NCBI GenBank assembly: GCA_012798485.1
Contig: JAAZND010000102.1
Location: 1 to 61,132, forward strand
Length of the DNA: 61,132 nt
Source: Candidatus Beckwithbacteria bacterium
GTDB taxonomy: Bacteria > Patescibacteriota > Microgenomatia > UBA1400 > UBA1449
Direction: 5' to 3'
Below, piece by piece: positions 16,867-25,462 of this stretch (position 1 is its first letter; every line of letters begins with the position of its first letter). Position numbers and translations under genes: made by a program. The notes below the pieces were generated by a model. That model saw only the letters and a program-made list of their open reading frames with translations, had not been told where the DNA came from and did no database searches.

Positions 16867-17953
16867 TTAAAACCTTTACTATTTTTTTAACTTCCGCTTG
16901 ATTAAGTACAGGACTTATAGGAATGCTAAGGACTTCATTATGAATTTGTTCAGTAATTGGATATTTAAATTTATTCCATTCCTTATAAGCTAATTGTTTA
17001 TGAGGAGGAATTGGATAATGAATAAGTGATCCAATTTGATTGTCTAAAAGATATTTTTGTAATTTATCTCTATTTTTTGACCTAACAACAAAAACATAAA
17101 AATTATGACCATGAAAATCTTTGACTAATGGCAGAATTATTTTTTGATTGTGAATATTTTCAAAATAATATTTTGCTATCTCTCTTCTTTTTTGATTATC
17201 TTTGTCTAAATATTTAAGTTTAACATTAAGTATTGCTGCTTGAATATCATCTAAGCGACTATTAATCCCTTTATAAATATTGATATATTTAACTGAGGAT
17301 CCATAATTAGCAAGAATTCTTATTGTTTTTGCTAATATCTGATCATTGGTAGTAATAGCTCCTCCATCTCCTAATGCTCCAAGATTTTTTCCTGGATAAA
17401 AACTAAAACCAGAAACATCTCCTAAATTCCCTGCTTTTTTATTTTTATATATAGATCCATGAGCCTGAGCAGAATCTTCAATAACTTTTAATTTATATTT
17501 TTTTGCTATTTTCCAAATTTTTTCCATTTCTACTACTTGACCATATAAATGAACTACTAAAATGGCTTTAGTTTTTCTTGTTATTTTTTTTTCAATCAAG
17601 GCTGGATTAATATTGTAATTATCAATATCTGGCTCAACTAAAATTGGCTTTAAGTTATTAGCAGAAATTGCCAAAATTGAAGCAATAAAAGTATTAGCAG
17701 GCACAATAATTTCGTCTTGAGCTTTTAATAGCCCCAATTCTCTATAACCTTTAAAAATTAAATTAAGTGCATCAAATCCATTCCCTACGCCAATGCAATA
17801 TTTCGTACCAATATATGAAGCAAAATTAATTTCAAATTCTTTAAGTTTATCACCTAAAATATAGTGACCAGAGTTTAGAAACTCTTGAAAAGTTCGCTCA
17901 ATTTCTGGGCGATATTTTTGATTAATTTGGTAAAGATCTAAAAAGGGAATCAT
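16856..17953 (-). CDS. DegT/DnrJ/EryC1 sugar aminotransferase (FdtB/QdtB-like)
   Basis: A 365-residue PLP-dependent aminotransferase. DEIIVPANTFIASILAI (residues 80-100), the Asp in VIEDSAQAHGS and the PLP lysine in FSFYPGKNLGALGDGG (near residue 185) are all present. This last motif is characteristic of the FdtB/QdtB/TylB branch, which aminates C-3 of dTDP-3-keto-6-deoxyhexoses. An FdtA-like ketoisomerase and an FdtC-like acetyltransferase are in the same region, which supports this role. It follows a GT2 gene by 3 nt and overlaps the interrupted GT2. Confidence 0.9.
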   Translation of the reverse strand: MIPFLDLYQINQKYRPEIERTFQEFLNSGHYILGDKLKEFEINFASYIGTKYCIGVGNGFDALNLIFKGYRELGLLKAQDEIIVPANTFIASILAISANNLKPILVEPDIDNYNINPALIEKKITRKTKAILVVHLYGQVVEMEKIWKIAKKYKLKVIEDSAQAHGSIYKNKKAGNLGDVSGFSFYPGKNLGALGDGGAITTNDQILAKTIRILANYGSSVKYINIYKGINSRLDDIQAAILNVKLKYLDKDNQKRREIAKYYFENIHNQKIILPLVKDFHGHNFYVFVVRSKNRDKLQKYLLDNQIGSLIHYPIPPHKQLAYKEWNKFKYPITEQIHNEVLSIPISPVLNQAEVKKIVKVLNEF

Positions 17954-17956
17954 AAA

Positions 17957-18937
17957 TTATAATAAATCTTTTAGGTATTTTTTGTAATAGAGCTTTAAGA
18001 TTTTCTTATTTTTTACTATATATCTAATTATTGGATATTTTTCTAGACGACTATATTGGGTCCATATTTTTAGATCTTTATTTGGAAATTTGATGAAATT
18101 AGTTTTGGGATTAAAAATATCAGAGTAACGATAATTTTTGTGAATATAATATAAAATCCATGCCATTTCATTCTTATAGTTGTTCTTAAAATATTGAAAG
18201 TCTGTAGGCATTATTTCTGAATAATAGTTATTATATTTGTAATTTAACATTATATTAATTAAATAAATTACAATATTATTAAATTTCTCTTGTTCTTTTC
18301 TGTCAACTGATGACCAAACCCCTTTATGGTTATAGCGATAAACTGACAAGGGTTTATCATAATAATAACAATTTCCTTTTGATAATAAATAATGATACTG
18401 AAAAATATCTCCCGGAGGTAAATTTTTTATATTACGGAAAACTCTGGCTGAAGTATGAGTATAAATTTGATTTATCAAACTAAATTTATTATTAAGAACA
18501 TTATTTCTTTTGATCAATAATTCTTTTCTATTATCTGGATATAAGATATAAGAATTATGAGCGAACATAATACAATCTGAATTCTGGTCAAGCGAATCAA
18601 CTGCTTTTTGTAATTTATATGCATCAATCCAGTAATCATCTCCTTCACAAAGAGCTATATATTTACCTTTCGCACTTGGAAGTAAAAATGTTTTTAATAT
18701 CCCAGTTTTAATTTTACTAAGTTGATTTTCTTTTTGGATAACTAATTTAATTATATTGGGAAATTTTTTTTGATATTCTTTTAGTATTTCTGGGGTTTTA
18801 TCTGTAGAAGCATCATCGTGAATCAAAATTTCATAATCAAAATTTGTTTTTTGCATCAAAAAAGAATCTATTGTTTGAGATATATACTTTTCATGATTAT
18901 AAGCAAGACATAATATTGATATTTTAGGAAACTTCAT
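17957..18937 (-). CDS. GT2 glycosyltransferase
   Basis: A 326-residue GT-A fold transferase. The nucleotide-binding start ISILCLAYNHEKYISQTID, the first acidic pair in EILIHDDASTDKT and the ALCEGDDYW donor/metal motif near residue 100 are intact. That wording is typical of capsule and O-antigen GT2 enzymes that use a GDDYW box. The C-terminal third is Lys/Tyr/Asn-rich without membrane helices. It overlaps the ATP-grasp gene by 14 nt at its start and is part of the minus-strand operon that contains the FdtB-like aminotransferase. Confidence 0.88.
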   Translation of the reverse strand: MKFPKISILCLAYNHEKYISQTIDSFLMQKTNFDYEILIHDDASTDKTPEILKEYQKKFPNIIKLVIQKENQLSKIKTGILKTFLLPSAKGKYIALCEGDDYWIDAYKLQKAVDSLDQNSDCIMFAHNSYILYPDNRKELLIKRNNVLNNKFSLINQIYTHTSARVFRNIKNLPPGDIFQYHYLLSKGNCYYYDKPLSVYRYNHKGVWSSVDRKEQEKFNNIVIYLINIMLNYKYNNYYSEIMPTDFQYFKNNYKNEMAWILYYIHKNYRYSDIFNPKTNFIKFPNKDLKIWTQYSRLEKYPIIRYIVKNKKILKLYYKKYLKDLL

Positions 18938-19943
18938 TTTTTAAAATTATTGGATTTATCTGTTTAATACCTATAGTTCCAGTATTATATAATAAAAATT
19001 TACTATTCACTTTTTTTTGGTTAAGCATATTAATTATTGCCTTAGGAAAATTAACTCCAGCCAAATGAGAAAATGGATATTGACCACCAAAACGGCAGTT
19101 TAAATCAATTACATAATACTTATTATTATTATAAATGATATCAACATCTAAGTTGGCAACATGTTTTAACTTGTTTGATAAGGTTTTAGCTATAATTGAT
19201 ATACTTTTGTTTTTAATGATTATGGCGCTATCTGTTTCTCCAGCTCTCATAGATAATTTTTTTTTGGAAACACTAGTTAGATAATTAGAATTTAAATCAT
19301 TAAAAATATCAACTCCATATTCTGAACCATTAATTTTTTCTTGAATAATAATACTTTTTTCAATATCTTGACTTGATTCATATTTGATGTGGTTTGAGGC
19401 AATTTCTTGTTTAATTTTATTAAATAAAATTATTAATTCATGATAATTATTTACCTGATAAGTAGACAATGACCCAGTTCCCCATCTTGGTTTGATAATT
19501 AATGGATAATTTATCAATCCTCTTTTAATTTTTTTTTGACTTTCCAATATTGATAATGAAGATTCTGGTGTATTAATTTTAATCGATTTTAAAAACTTAT
19601 ACGTATTCCATTTGTCATTACAGATGTTAATAACCTTGCTATCAGAAACAACGAGTTTAATATTGTGTTTGTCAAATTTTTCCTTATTTACTGACAATTT
19701 CCATAAATCAAAATCAAACAATGGAATTATTGCTTTGATCTTATTTTTTAAACAATAATCAATTAAAAATTGAATATATTGCCTATGATTAATTAATGGT
19801 GTTATAACAGCTTTATCTGCACATTGAAGAGCATCTGACCATAATGAATTAGAAGCATGCACTTCACCATTTCCATTTAGGGCTTCTTTAAAATAATTAA
19901 TTAAATAAGATCTTCTTCCCGCAGAAGTAATTAAGATATTCAT
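18924..19943 (-). CDS. ATP-grasp carboxylate-amine ligase
   Basis: A 339-residue enzyme. The N-terminal pre-ATP-grasp domain starts ILITSAGRRSYLINYFKEAL. ATP-grasp lysines lie in YPLIIKPRWGTGS (near residue 150) and IIIQEKINGSEYGVD (near 205). The metal site is IDLNCRFGGQYPFSH near residue 285, the (D/E)-x-N-x-R pattern. This CarB-like group forms amide or peptide bonds through acyl-phosphate intermediates. Its start overlaps the PLP enzyme gene (ATGA). The context suggests ligation of an amino acid to an amino or uronic sugar. The substrate is an inference only. Confidence 0.85.
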   Translation of the reverse strand: MNILITSAGRRSYLINYFKEALNGNGEVHASNSLWSDALQCADKAVITPLINHRQYIQFLIDYCLKNKIKAIIPLFDFDLWKLSVNKEKFDKHNIKLVVSDSKVINICNDKWNTYKFLKSIKINTPESSLSILESQKKIKRGLINYPLIIKPRWGTGSLSTYQVNNYHELIILFNKIKQEIASNHIKYESSQDIEKSIIIQEKINGSEYGVDIFNDLNSNYLTSVSKKKLSMRAGETDSAIIIKNKSISIIAKTLSNKLKHVANLDVDIIYNNNKYYVIDLNCRFGGQYPFSHLAGVNFPKAIINMLNQKKVNSKFLLYNTGTIGIKQINPIILKNEVS

Positions 19944-20896
19944 ATCAATTTATTAAGATGAGAAAGCATATTTAAAAATCCTCCAGTATGCCAAAAAATC
20001 ACCTTAGATTTGGGTTTAATTTTACCCTGAATAACATAATCCCTTAACCCAGTAAAGGCTTTACCGGTGTATATTGGATCCAATAAAAGTCCTTCGGTTT
20101 TAGCCGCCCACTTAATATTTTGAATTATGTTAGAACTACTAATTTTATAGCCTATTGAATATGAATCATCAAAAAATATTCTTTGCTTTTTGTCAGTAAT
20201 TTCGTTAGATAAATATAACTGATTAAGTAATTTTTTAATTGCCGGAATAGCAATCTCTTTCTTTCGTGCGATGGAAATGCCAATAACTTTAGTGTTAGGC
20301 AAATATTGACTACAACCAACAATTATGCCTACTTGCGTAGTTCCCATTCCACTAGCTAAAAAAATATAATCCGGATAATCTTTTTTATCGATTTGCTTTT
20401 TTAGTTCATTTACAGCCTCATAGTAAGCATAGGCTCCTTCAACTGAATAAGCTCCTCCCCATAAGTAAAATGGGTTATATTTTTGTTTTTTCAATTTAAT
20501 TATAGCTTCATCCATCTTTATCGATACCTCCGATTTATTAATAAAGATAGTTTTTGCTCCAGTTAAACAACATAATTTGTAGTTTAAATATGTATCTCTT
20601 TTTTTAGATTTAGATGAATGAATTAATAGTAATGACGGTAGGCCTAACTGCTTGGAAATAATAGCTAATGATCTTAAGTGGTTCGATTCAATATCTCCAA
20701 TGCTAACAATATAATTATAACCGTTATCTTGAACAGTTTTTAAAATATAATAGAGCATTCTTGCTTTATTACCTCCACCAGGAATCTCAAATAAATCATC
20801 ATGTTTTACCCATAGCCTTATACCTAATTCTTTTGATATTTTTGGATAATAATTAATTGGAGTTGGATTAAAATTAAAATGATCAAACTTTATCAT
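19940..20896 (-). CDS. Fold-type-II PLP enzyme (ACC deaminase/D-cysteine desulfhydrase-like)
   Basis: A 318-residue tryptophan-synthase-beta-fold PLP enzyme. The PLP lysine is in IPGGGNKARMLYY near residue 45, just as in 1-aminocyclopropane-1-carboxylate deaminase and D-cysteine desulfhydrase, and SIGDIESNHLRSLA matches the Asn/His substrate region. ASGMGTTQVGI binds the phosphate. Members act on small amino acids by elimination, ring opening or possibly replacement. It sits between a GNAT gene (4-nt overlap) and the ATP-grasp ligase (4-nt overlap), suggesting that it makes or alters an amino acid used by these enzymes. Confidence 0.85.
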   Translation of the reverse strand: MIKFDHFNFNPTPINYYPKISKELGIRLWVKHDDLFEIPGGGNKARMLYYILKTVQDNGYNYIVSIGDIESNHLRSLAIISKQLGLPSLLLIHSSKSKKRDTYLNYKLCCLTGAKTIFINKSEVSIKMDEAIIKLKKQKYNPFYLWGGAYSVEGAYAYYEAVNELKKQIDKKDYPDYIFLASGMGTTQVGIIVGCSQYLPNTKVIGISIARKKEIAIPAIKKLLNQLYLSNEITDKKQRIFFDDSYSIGYKISSSNIIQNIKWAAKTEGLLLDPIYTGKAFTGLRDYVIQGKIKPKSKVIFWHTGGFLNMLSHLNKLI

Positions 20897-21399
20897 ATTT
20901 TTTTTTCTAGATAAAAAGTAAATCTACCATCTGGTCTATCCTGAATTTTATTAATTATTTTAAAACCTAATGATTTGTACATTTTCAAAGGAATACTATT
21001 ATCCCAAGTTTTTATACCTAAGATTTTAAAGTTAAGTTTTTTTAAATAGTTTAGACAATAACAAAATAGGGTTTTCATTATTCCATTTTCTCTATAATCT
21101 TTTCTAACTCCTAGCACAGGAATATAAGAATATTTTGTTTTATGATTATTACAATAAAAACAAAGTAGAGCAATAATCTGATTATTTTTTTGGTCAAAAG
21201 CCAAAATAATTTCAGATTTAGTATATAATTTATTCGCCCAAAATTTTAAATTTACTCTTAGACTTAATGGCGGAAAAAAATCCTGATCTAATTCAACTAA
21301 CAAATTGTAAATATCTTTTTCTAAAAATTTAGTATTTTTTATAGAATTGATTAATATGTTAGGAAAAATAGATTCTTTTATTTTTTTTGACTTTTCCAT
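20893..21399 (-). CDS. GNAT family N-acyltransferase
   Basis: A 168-residue single-domain GNAT. The acetyl-CoA binding region reads VLGVRKDYRENGIMKTLF (near residue 95), close to the R/Q-x-x-G-x-G/A loop, and the C-terminal part has the usual MYKSLGFKII. It overlaps the methyltransferase gene by 22 nt upstream and the PLP enzyme by 4 nt downstream, so the five-gene cassette is tightly coupled. It could acylate an amino sugar or the amino acid handled by its neighbours. Confidence 0.8.
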   Translation of the reverse strand: MEKSKKIKESIFPNILINSIKNTKFLEKDIYNLLVELDQDFFPPLSLRVNLKFWANKLYTKSEIILAFDQKNNQIIALLCFYCNNHKTKYSYIPVLGVRKDYRENGIMKTLFCYCLNYLKKLNFKILGIKTWDNSIPLKMYKSLGFKIINKIQDRPDGRFTFYLEKKI

Positions 21400-22268
21400 A
21401 TAATGTGTTTATATATCGGCTTATTATCAAAATAATCAAAAATTTTTCTTAATTTATTTTCTTTACTTTTTATTTCATCTTCAGATAACTCACCTCTAAC
21501 CATTTTAATTCTGAGAATTGATGGCAATAATGATAATCCATGCTTATCTATTATATTAAACCCGGATTTTTGTAATAATTGGCTAATTTCATCTTGACTG
21601 AATAGCTTAAACTTAAAATTTGTTTTTCCTTTTTCTTCTTTAAATTTTCTTTTCTCAAAATTTTCTATTAGATCATCAATTTCTTCAAAATAAATCGACT
21701 TGAAAATTGCACCACTTAAATCTGGCTCAGAATTAATTAATATTCCTTTTGTTTTTAACAATCTTTTAGATTCAGATATTGCCAACTCACATTTATCATT
21801 AAGATAATAAAAAACACCTATGGCTAAGGCTAAATCAACTGATTCAGTCTTTATGGGAATATCTTCAGCGCTACAATTAATTATTAATACTTTGTCTTGG
21901 AAATTATTTTTAATAATATAATTTCTTAAAGAAAGTAAAGGTTTTATATGAGAATCTGTAGCAATAATTTTTTGAAAACCTTTTTTTAATAAATATTCTG
22001 TAAATCTACCATCACCACAACCGATATCAACAGCAACTGTTTCTTTAGTAATTCTAAAATTTGAAAGAAATTTTTCTAAAGCATTATGATAATACGGTCT
22101 CTCCCAATAAGCTAAATGAAGAGGAAATTCTTGCAATTCTCTTAAAGCTGCTCCTTTGGGCATTTTGTTATGAAACTCAATAGCTAGGCTTTTTTTATAT
22201 TTACATAAATAAATTCCATCGTGCTCTTTTAACTGATTGTTAAAAATATTTTTTTTCCAATTAATCAT
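21378..22268 (-). CDS. Class I SAM-dependent methyltransferase
   Basis: A 296-residue protein with a Rossmann methyltransferase core. Motif I VAVDIGCGDGRFTEYLL lies near residue 80, followed by IIATDSHIKPL, INCSAEDIPIKTESVDLALA and LKTKGILINSEPDL. The N-terminal 65 residues (WKKNIFNNQLKEHDGIY) form a family-specific cap. It lies 11 nt after the DegT aminotransferase gene and overlaps the GNAT gene. It probably O- or N-methylates a sugar or its substituent. The acceptor is unknown. Confidence 0.85.
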   Translation of the reverse strand: MINWKKNIFNNQLKEHDGIYLCKYKKSLAIEFHNKMPKGAALRELQEFPLHLAYWERPYYHNALEKFLSNFRITKETVAVDIGCGDGRFTEYLLKKGFQKIIATDSHIKPLLSLRNYIIKNNFQDKVLIINCSAEDIPIKTESVDLALAIGVFYYLNDKCELAISESKRLLKTKGILINSEPDLSGAIFKSIYFEEIDDLIENFEKRKFKEEKGKTNFKFKLFSQDEISQLLQKSGFNIIDKHGLSLLPSILRIKMVRGELSEDEIKSKENKLRKIFDYFDNKPIYKHIIWKSQKK

Positions 22269-22279
22269 AATATAAGATG

Positions 22280-23365
22280 TTAAAAACTTTGTTTAATAAT
22301 TGAATATATATTATTTATCTCTTTCTTTTTTAACCTATAGTATAAAGGCAGACATAAAATTCTACTAGCAATATTTTCACTGATTGGCATTTTCTGATCT
22401 TTTATATAAGGAAGGTTAGATAAAGAAGGATAAAAATAACGACGAGGATAAATATCAGATTGATTAAGCTTTGATAGAGTTTTTAATAATTGAATTTCTG
22501 AAGGAAAAATTACTGGATAATATGAATAATTTAATTCTGCGCCTGGTAATAATTTGGGTTTAATTAAGTTTTGATCATTTTTAAATAATAATTGATTATA
22601 GTGATTACAAATTTTTCTCCGATTCTCTATGTTTTTTTTAATATATTTTAAATTAGCTAAGCCCATAGCAGCATGGAGTTCAGAATTTTTCCCATTAATA
22701 CCTAATCCAAAATAATCATATAAGCCATTATGACCAAAATTTCTTAAAAAAGAAATTTTATCAGCAATTTTTTTATCATTTGTAATAATTGCTCCACCTT
22801 CAACTGTATGAAAAATCTTCGTTGTGTGAAAACTCAAAATCGAAATATCTCCATAAGAAGTTAGTGCTTTACCTTTATATTTTGCTCCAAAAGTATGAGC
22901 TCCATCATAGATAATTTTTAAATTATATTTTTTGGCAATCTTTTTAATTTTTTCTATATTACAAGGAAAGCCAAAAACATGAGTAGGTAAAATAACTTTA
23001 GTCTTTCTAGTAATTGCCTTCTCGATAAATTCAGGATTGAGAGTAAGAGTATCTGGATCAATATCAACAAAAACTGGTTTATAACCTTCCCAGATAATAG
23101 ATGAGGTTGTTGCGACATATGAAAATGGCGTAGTTATGATTTCACTGTTTTTTGGCAAACCTAACGATTTAATTGCAATCTGCAAAGCAATAGTACCATT
23201 AGTAACAAAAAATATATATTTAACTCCAAGATATTTTTTTAGTTTTTTTTCTAAGCGTTTAACAAATTGACCGTTATTAGTCAACCATCCGGATTGCCAA
23301 ATTTTTTCTAAGTATTTTTGATATTCTGATAATGGAGGTAAAAAAGTTTTGGTTACTGGAATCAT
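22280..23365 (-). CDS. DegT/DnrJ/EryC1 sugar aminotransferase
   Basis: A PLP aminotransferase of 361 residues from the ATG at 23365; a TTG five codons upstream is also open. SEIITTPFSYVATTSSI, the Asp in IIYDGAHTFGA and the PLP lysine in LSFHTTKIFHTVEGG near residue 178 are clear. The SFHTTK motif is typical of the branch that includes PseC- and VioA/DesI-like 4-aminotransferases, which suggests a 4-keto-6-deoxy nucleotide sugar, though I cannot fix the substrate. It is the first gene of a five-gene cassette with methyltransferase, GNAT, PLP and ATP-grasp genes. A 69-nt gap separates it from the preceding CgeB-like gene. Confidence 0.88.
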   Translation of the reverse strand: MIPVTKTFLPPLSEYQKYLEKIWQSGWLTNNGQFVKRLEKKLKKYLGVKYIFFVTNGTIALQIAIKSLGLPKNSEIITTPFSYVATTSSIIWEGYKPVFVDIDPDTLTLNPEFIEKAITRKTKVILPTHVFGFPCNIEKIKKIAKKYNLKIIYDGAHTFGAKYKGKALTSYGDISILSFHTTKIFHTVEGGAIITNDKKIADKISFLRNFGHNGLYDYFGLGINGKNSELHAAMGLANLKYIKKNIENRRKICNHYNQLLFKNDQNLIKPKLLPGAELNYSYYPVIFPSEIQLLKTLSKLNQSDIYPRRYFYPSLSNLPYIKDQKMPISENIASRILCLPLYYRLKKKEINNIYSIIKQSF

Positions 23366-23449
23366 ATTAAACTGCTGCAAATAACACAGTTTCTTTTAGA
23401 TGAATTGTTGCATGTTTTAAGTAATATTTATAATATTTATAAAGATCTT

Positions 23450-25057
23450 TTAATTGAAAAGGCTAATAAATATATAGAAAACTTGTTTGACAATTATAAA
23501 TAATGAATACAAAATTAAATTAATTTTACTTATAAATTTTACTTTAATCTTATTCTTGTTTTTAAATATTTTTTTCACAAAACTAATAAAATTAAATTGT
23601 TTATATATTTTGTGTTTTAATAGCTTATTACTCTTTTTAGCCAAAATCAATATTTTGCTAATTTGTCCACCATTAATAATTGTTTTGATATTAAAAATAA
23701 TCGTATCTCTATCAATAAAAAATTTGTTAATAACCGGAATTTGATTAATTATTAAAAGAATTAGATAAATGATCAGCTTTACTCTGGATTTAAATTGTAA
23801 ATTAGTATTTTTATCTTTTAAAACCATAATTTTAAAATCTTCGAAAGGTTCAATGACTGGATAATAATCAATTCTTTTAATAGAGCCCAAAGCTTTATTA
23901 AAAAATTTAATATTAGTAATTTGTTCTAAATCTTTTAATCTAAAAGAAAATCTAAATTTTTTATTAATAATTTCCTGACAAGAAAGAACAATTTCTCTTC
24001 TCAAATTATCTTCTTTTAATAATTTTCTGCAAACTTCATAAGCTTCATACTTGTTTTTATATGTTGGAATTTTAATTTTAGGAAATAACTGCTTCATGTC
24101 TTGTTTAAATTCGGTTACTAAACAAGCATTGCTTGCCATAATATCGCAAACTCTCCATGAAAAACCAGTTTTTGCCTGAATATGATTAATATTGATTCCT
24201 ATTTTTGAAGAATTATAAAGATTTTGATTATGTTTAAGAGAATAGACTAATTTATTTTTATAGCTTAAAATTATCTCTAACTCATTTGGTAAATCTTCAA
24301 TCCAATTTTTAGTGCCATAAATAGCTAAACCAAGACTACTAATAATAGATAAAGTTTGGATTCTATTTTTAGAAGAAAGATTCTCTATTAATTCTTTCAT
24401 TATTAAATGATTTTTTATTTTATTTGACTTTACCTTAAATTTATCAATTATTTCATTTTCATTTATAAAAGGATTTTCTTCTACATATTTTAAAATTTGT
24501 TTAAATTTATTAATTTCATTTTCGTCTGGATCGGTTGCCATAAAATTACTTATAATATTATTTGAGTTAAATTTTGTTCCAATAAAAACAATATTATTTT
24601 TGATTTGAATATCCTCTGCTACAACTGAAGTAGAAAAAGGTAAATAATGAATAAGAGATTTTTTAGGATTAAACATCTCTTCTGTAACCTTAAGAGACGA
24701 TGTTTGAGCTAGTATATAAATATACCTATTAGGATTTTCTTGAATATTTTTTATATTAGAAAAATAAAGAGGACTATCTACTTCCCAAATAATGATTGGG
24801 CAAAAAAATTCTTTTGATAAATCAAAACAACAATTATTAAATATAATAATTAAATCAGGATTAAAAAGCCTTAATTTATTTATAAAAACTTTTGGTGCTT
24901 TAGGAAAATCTTGAGCCCAGCTTCTATTATCATAATAGAGGATCTCATTCCCTGCTTTCTTAAGTTCAAAAAATAGGCTCTCGTAAAAACATGGAATAGC
25001 ATTAGAGTTTTCAAAATCAGAAATACCATTAAAAAATGAAATAAATATTTTTGCCAT
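23450..25057 (-). CDS. CgeB-like glycosyltransferase with hydrophobic C-terminal extension
   Basis: A 535-residue protein. Residues 1-390 resemble the CgeB/DUF3880-type GT-B proteins: FNPDLIIIFNNCCFDLSK, IIIWEVDSPLYF, NIVFIGTKF, then GININHIQAKTGFSWRVCDIMAS and a final Glu-containing helix. The last ~130 residues are not part of that fold. They contain two hydrophobic stretches (KLIIYLILLIINQIPVI and INLILYSLFIIVKQVFYIFI) in a Lys-rich setting and may anchor the enzyme to the membrane. The FdtA-like gene ends 6 nt upstream. Confidence 0.75.
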   Translation of the reverse strand: MAKIFISFFNGISDFENSNAIPCFYESLFFELKKAGNEILYYDNRSWAQDFPKAPKVFINKLRLFNPDLIIIFNNCCFDLSKEFFCPIIIWEVDSPLYFSNIKNIQENPNRYIYILAQTSSLKVTEEMFNPKKSLIHYLPFSTSVVAEDIQIKNNIVFIGTKFNSNNIISNFMATDPDENEINKFKQILKYVEENPFINENEIIDKFKVKSNKIKNHLIMKELIENLSSKNRIQTLSIISSLGLAIYGTKNWIEDLPNELEIILSYKNKLVYSLKHNQNLYNSSKIGININHIQAKTGFSWRVCDIMASNACLVTEFKQDMKQLFPKIKIPTYKNKYEAYEVCRKLLKEDNLRREIVLSCQEIINKKFRFSFRLKDLEQITNIKFFNKALGSIKRIDYYPVIEPFEDFKIMVLKDKNTNLQFKSRVKLIIYLILLIINQIPVINKFFIDRDTIIFNIKTIINGGQISKILILAKKSNKLLKHKIYKQFNFISFVKKIFKNKNKIKVKFISKINLILYSLFIIVKQVFYIFISLFN

Positions 25058-25063
25058 TTTATA

Positions 25064-25462
25064 TTACTTCTTAATTGTTTTGATGAACTTTTTATAATCT
25101 CTAATATATTCTTCTTCATTATATTGTTTATTAGCCAAAACTATGAGGATGCAGTCTTTAGAAAAATTATATATTTCTCTCCATATATTTTTACCAATAT
25201 AAAGACCTACGTCAGGAGAATTTAACTCAATTACTTCTTTTTTTAATCCATCATCTAATAAAAATTTACAACTTCCATTGACACAAACTACAACTTGTTT
25301 TAGGCTAGTATGAGCATGCTTACCACGCACAACATTAGTTTTTGTACCATAAATATAATAAACACGATTAATTTTAAAAGGAATATTTTTACTCTGTTCA
25401 AGAGAAATCAATGAACCACGATCATCGCCCATAATATTAAATTTTAAGAGCTTATATTTCAT
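25064..25462 (-). CDS. dTDP-4-dehydro-6-deoxyhexose 3,4-ketoisomerase (FdtA/QdtA, WxcM-like cupin)
   Basis: A 132-residue single-domain cupin. GSLISLEQSKNIPFKINRVY, RGKHAHTSLKQVVVCVNGS and DVGLYIGKNIWREI are the defining FdtA/QdtA/WxcM motifs; the HAH pair is the proposed catalytic site. The reaction moves the keto group of dTDP-4-keto-6-deoxyglucose to C-3, giving the substrate for an FdtB/QdtB aminotransferase. Fdt and Qdt differ in stereochemistry at C-4, which cannot be decided here. Its start overlaps the stop of the preceding GT4 gene (ATGA). Partner genes lie about 7 kb and 10 kb away rather than adjacent. Confidence 0.92.
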   Translation of the reverse strand: MKYKLLKFNIMGDDRGSLISLEQSKNIPFKINRVYYIYGTKTNVVRGKHAHTSLKQVVVCVNGSCKFLLDDGLKKEVIELNSPDVGLYIGKNIWREIYNFSKDCILIVLANKQYNEEEYIRDYKKFIKTIKK

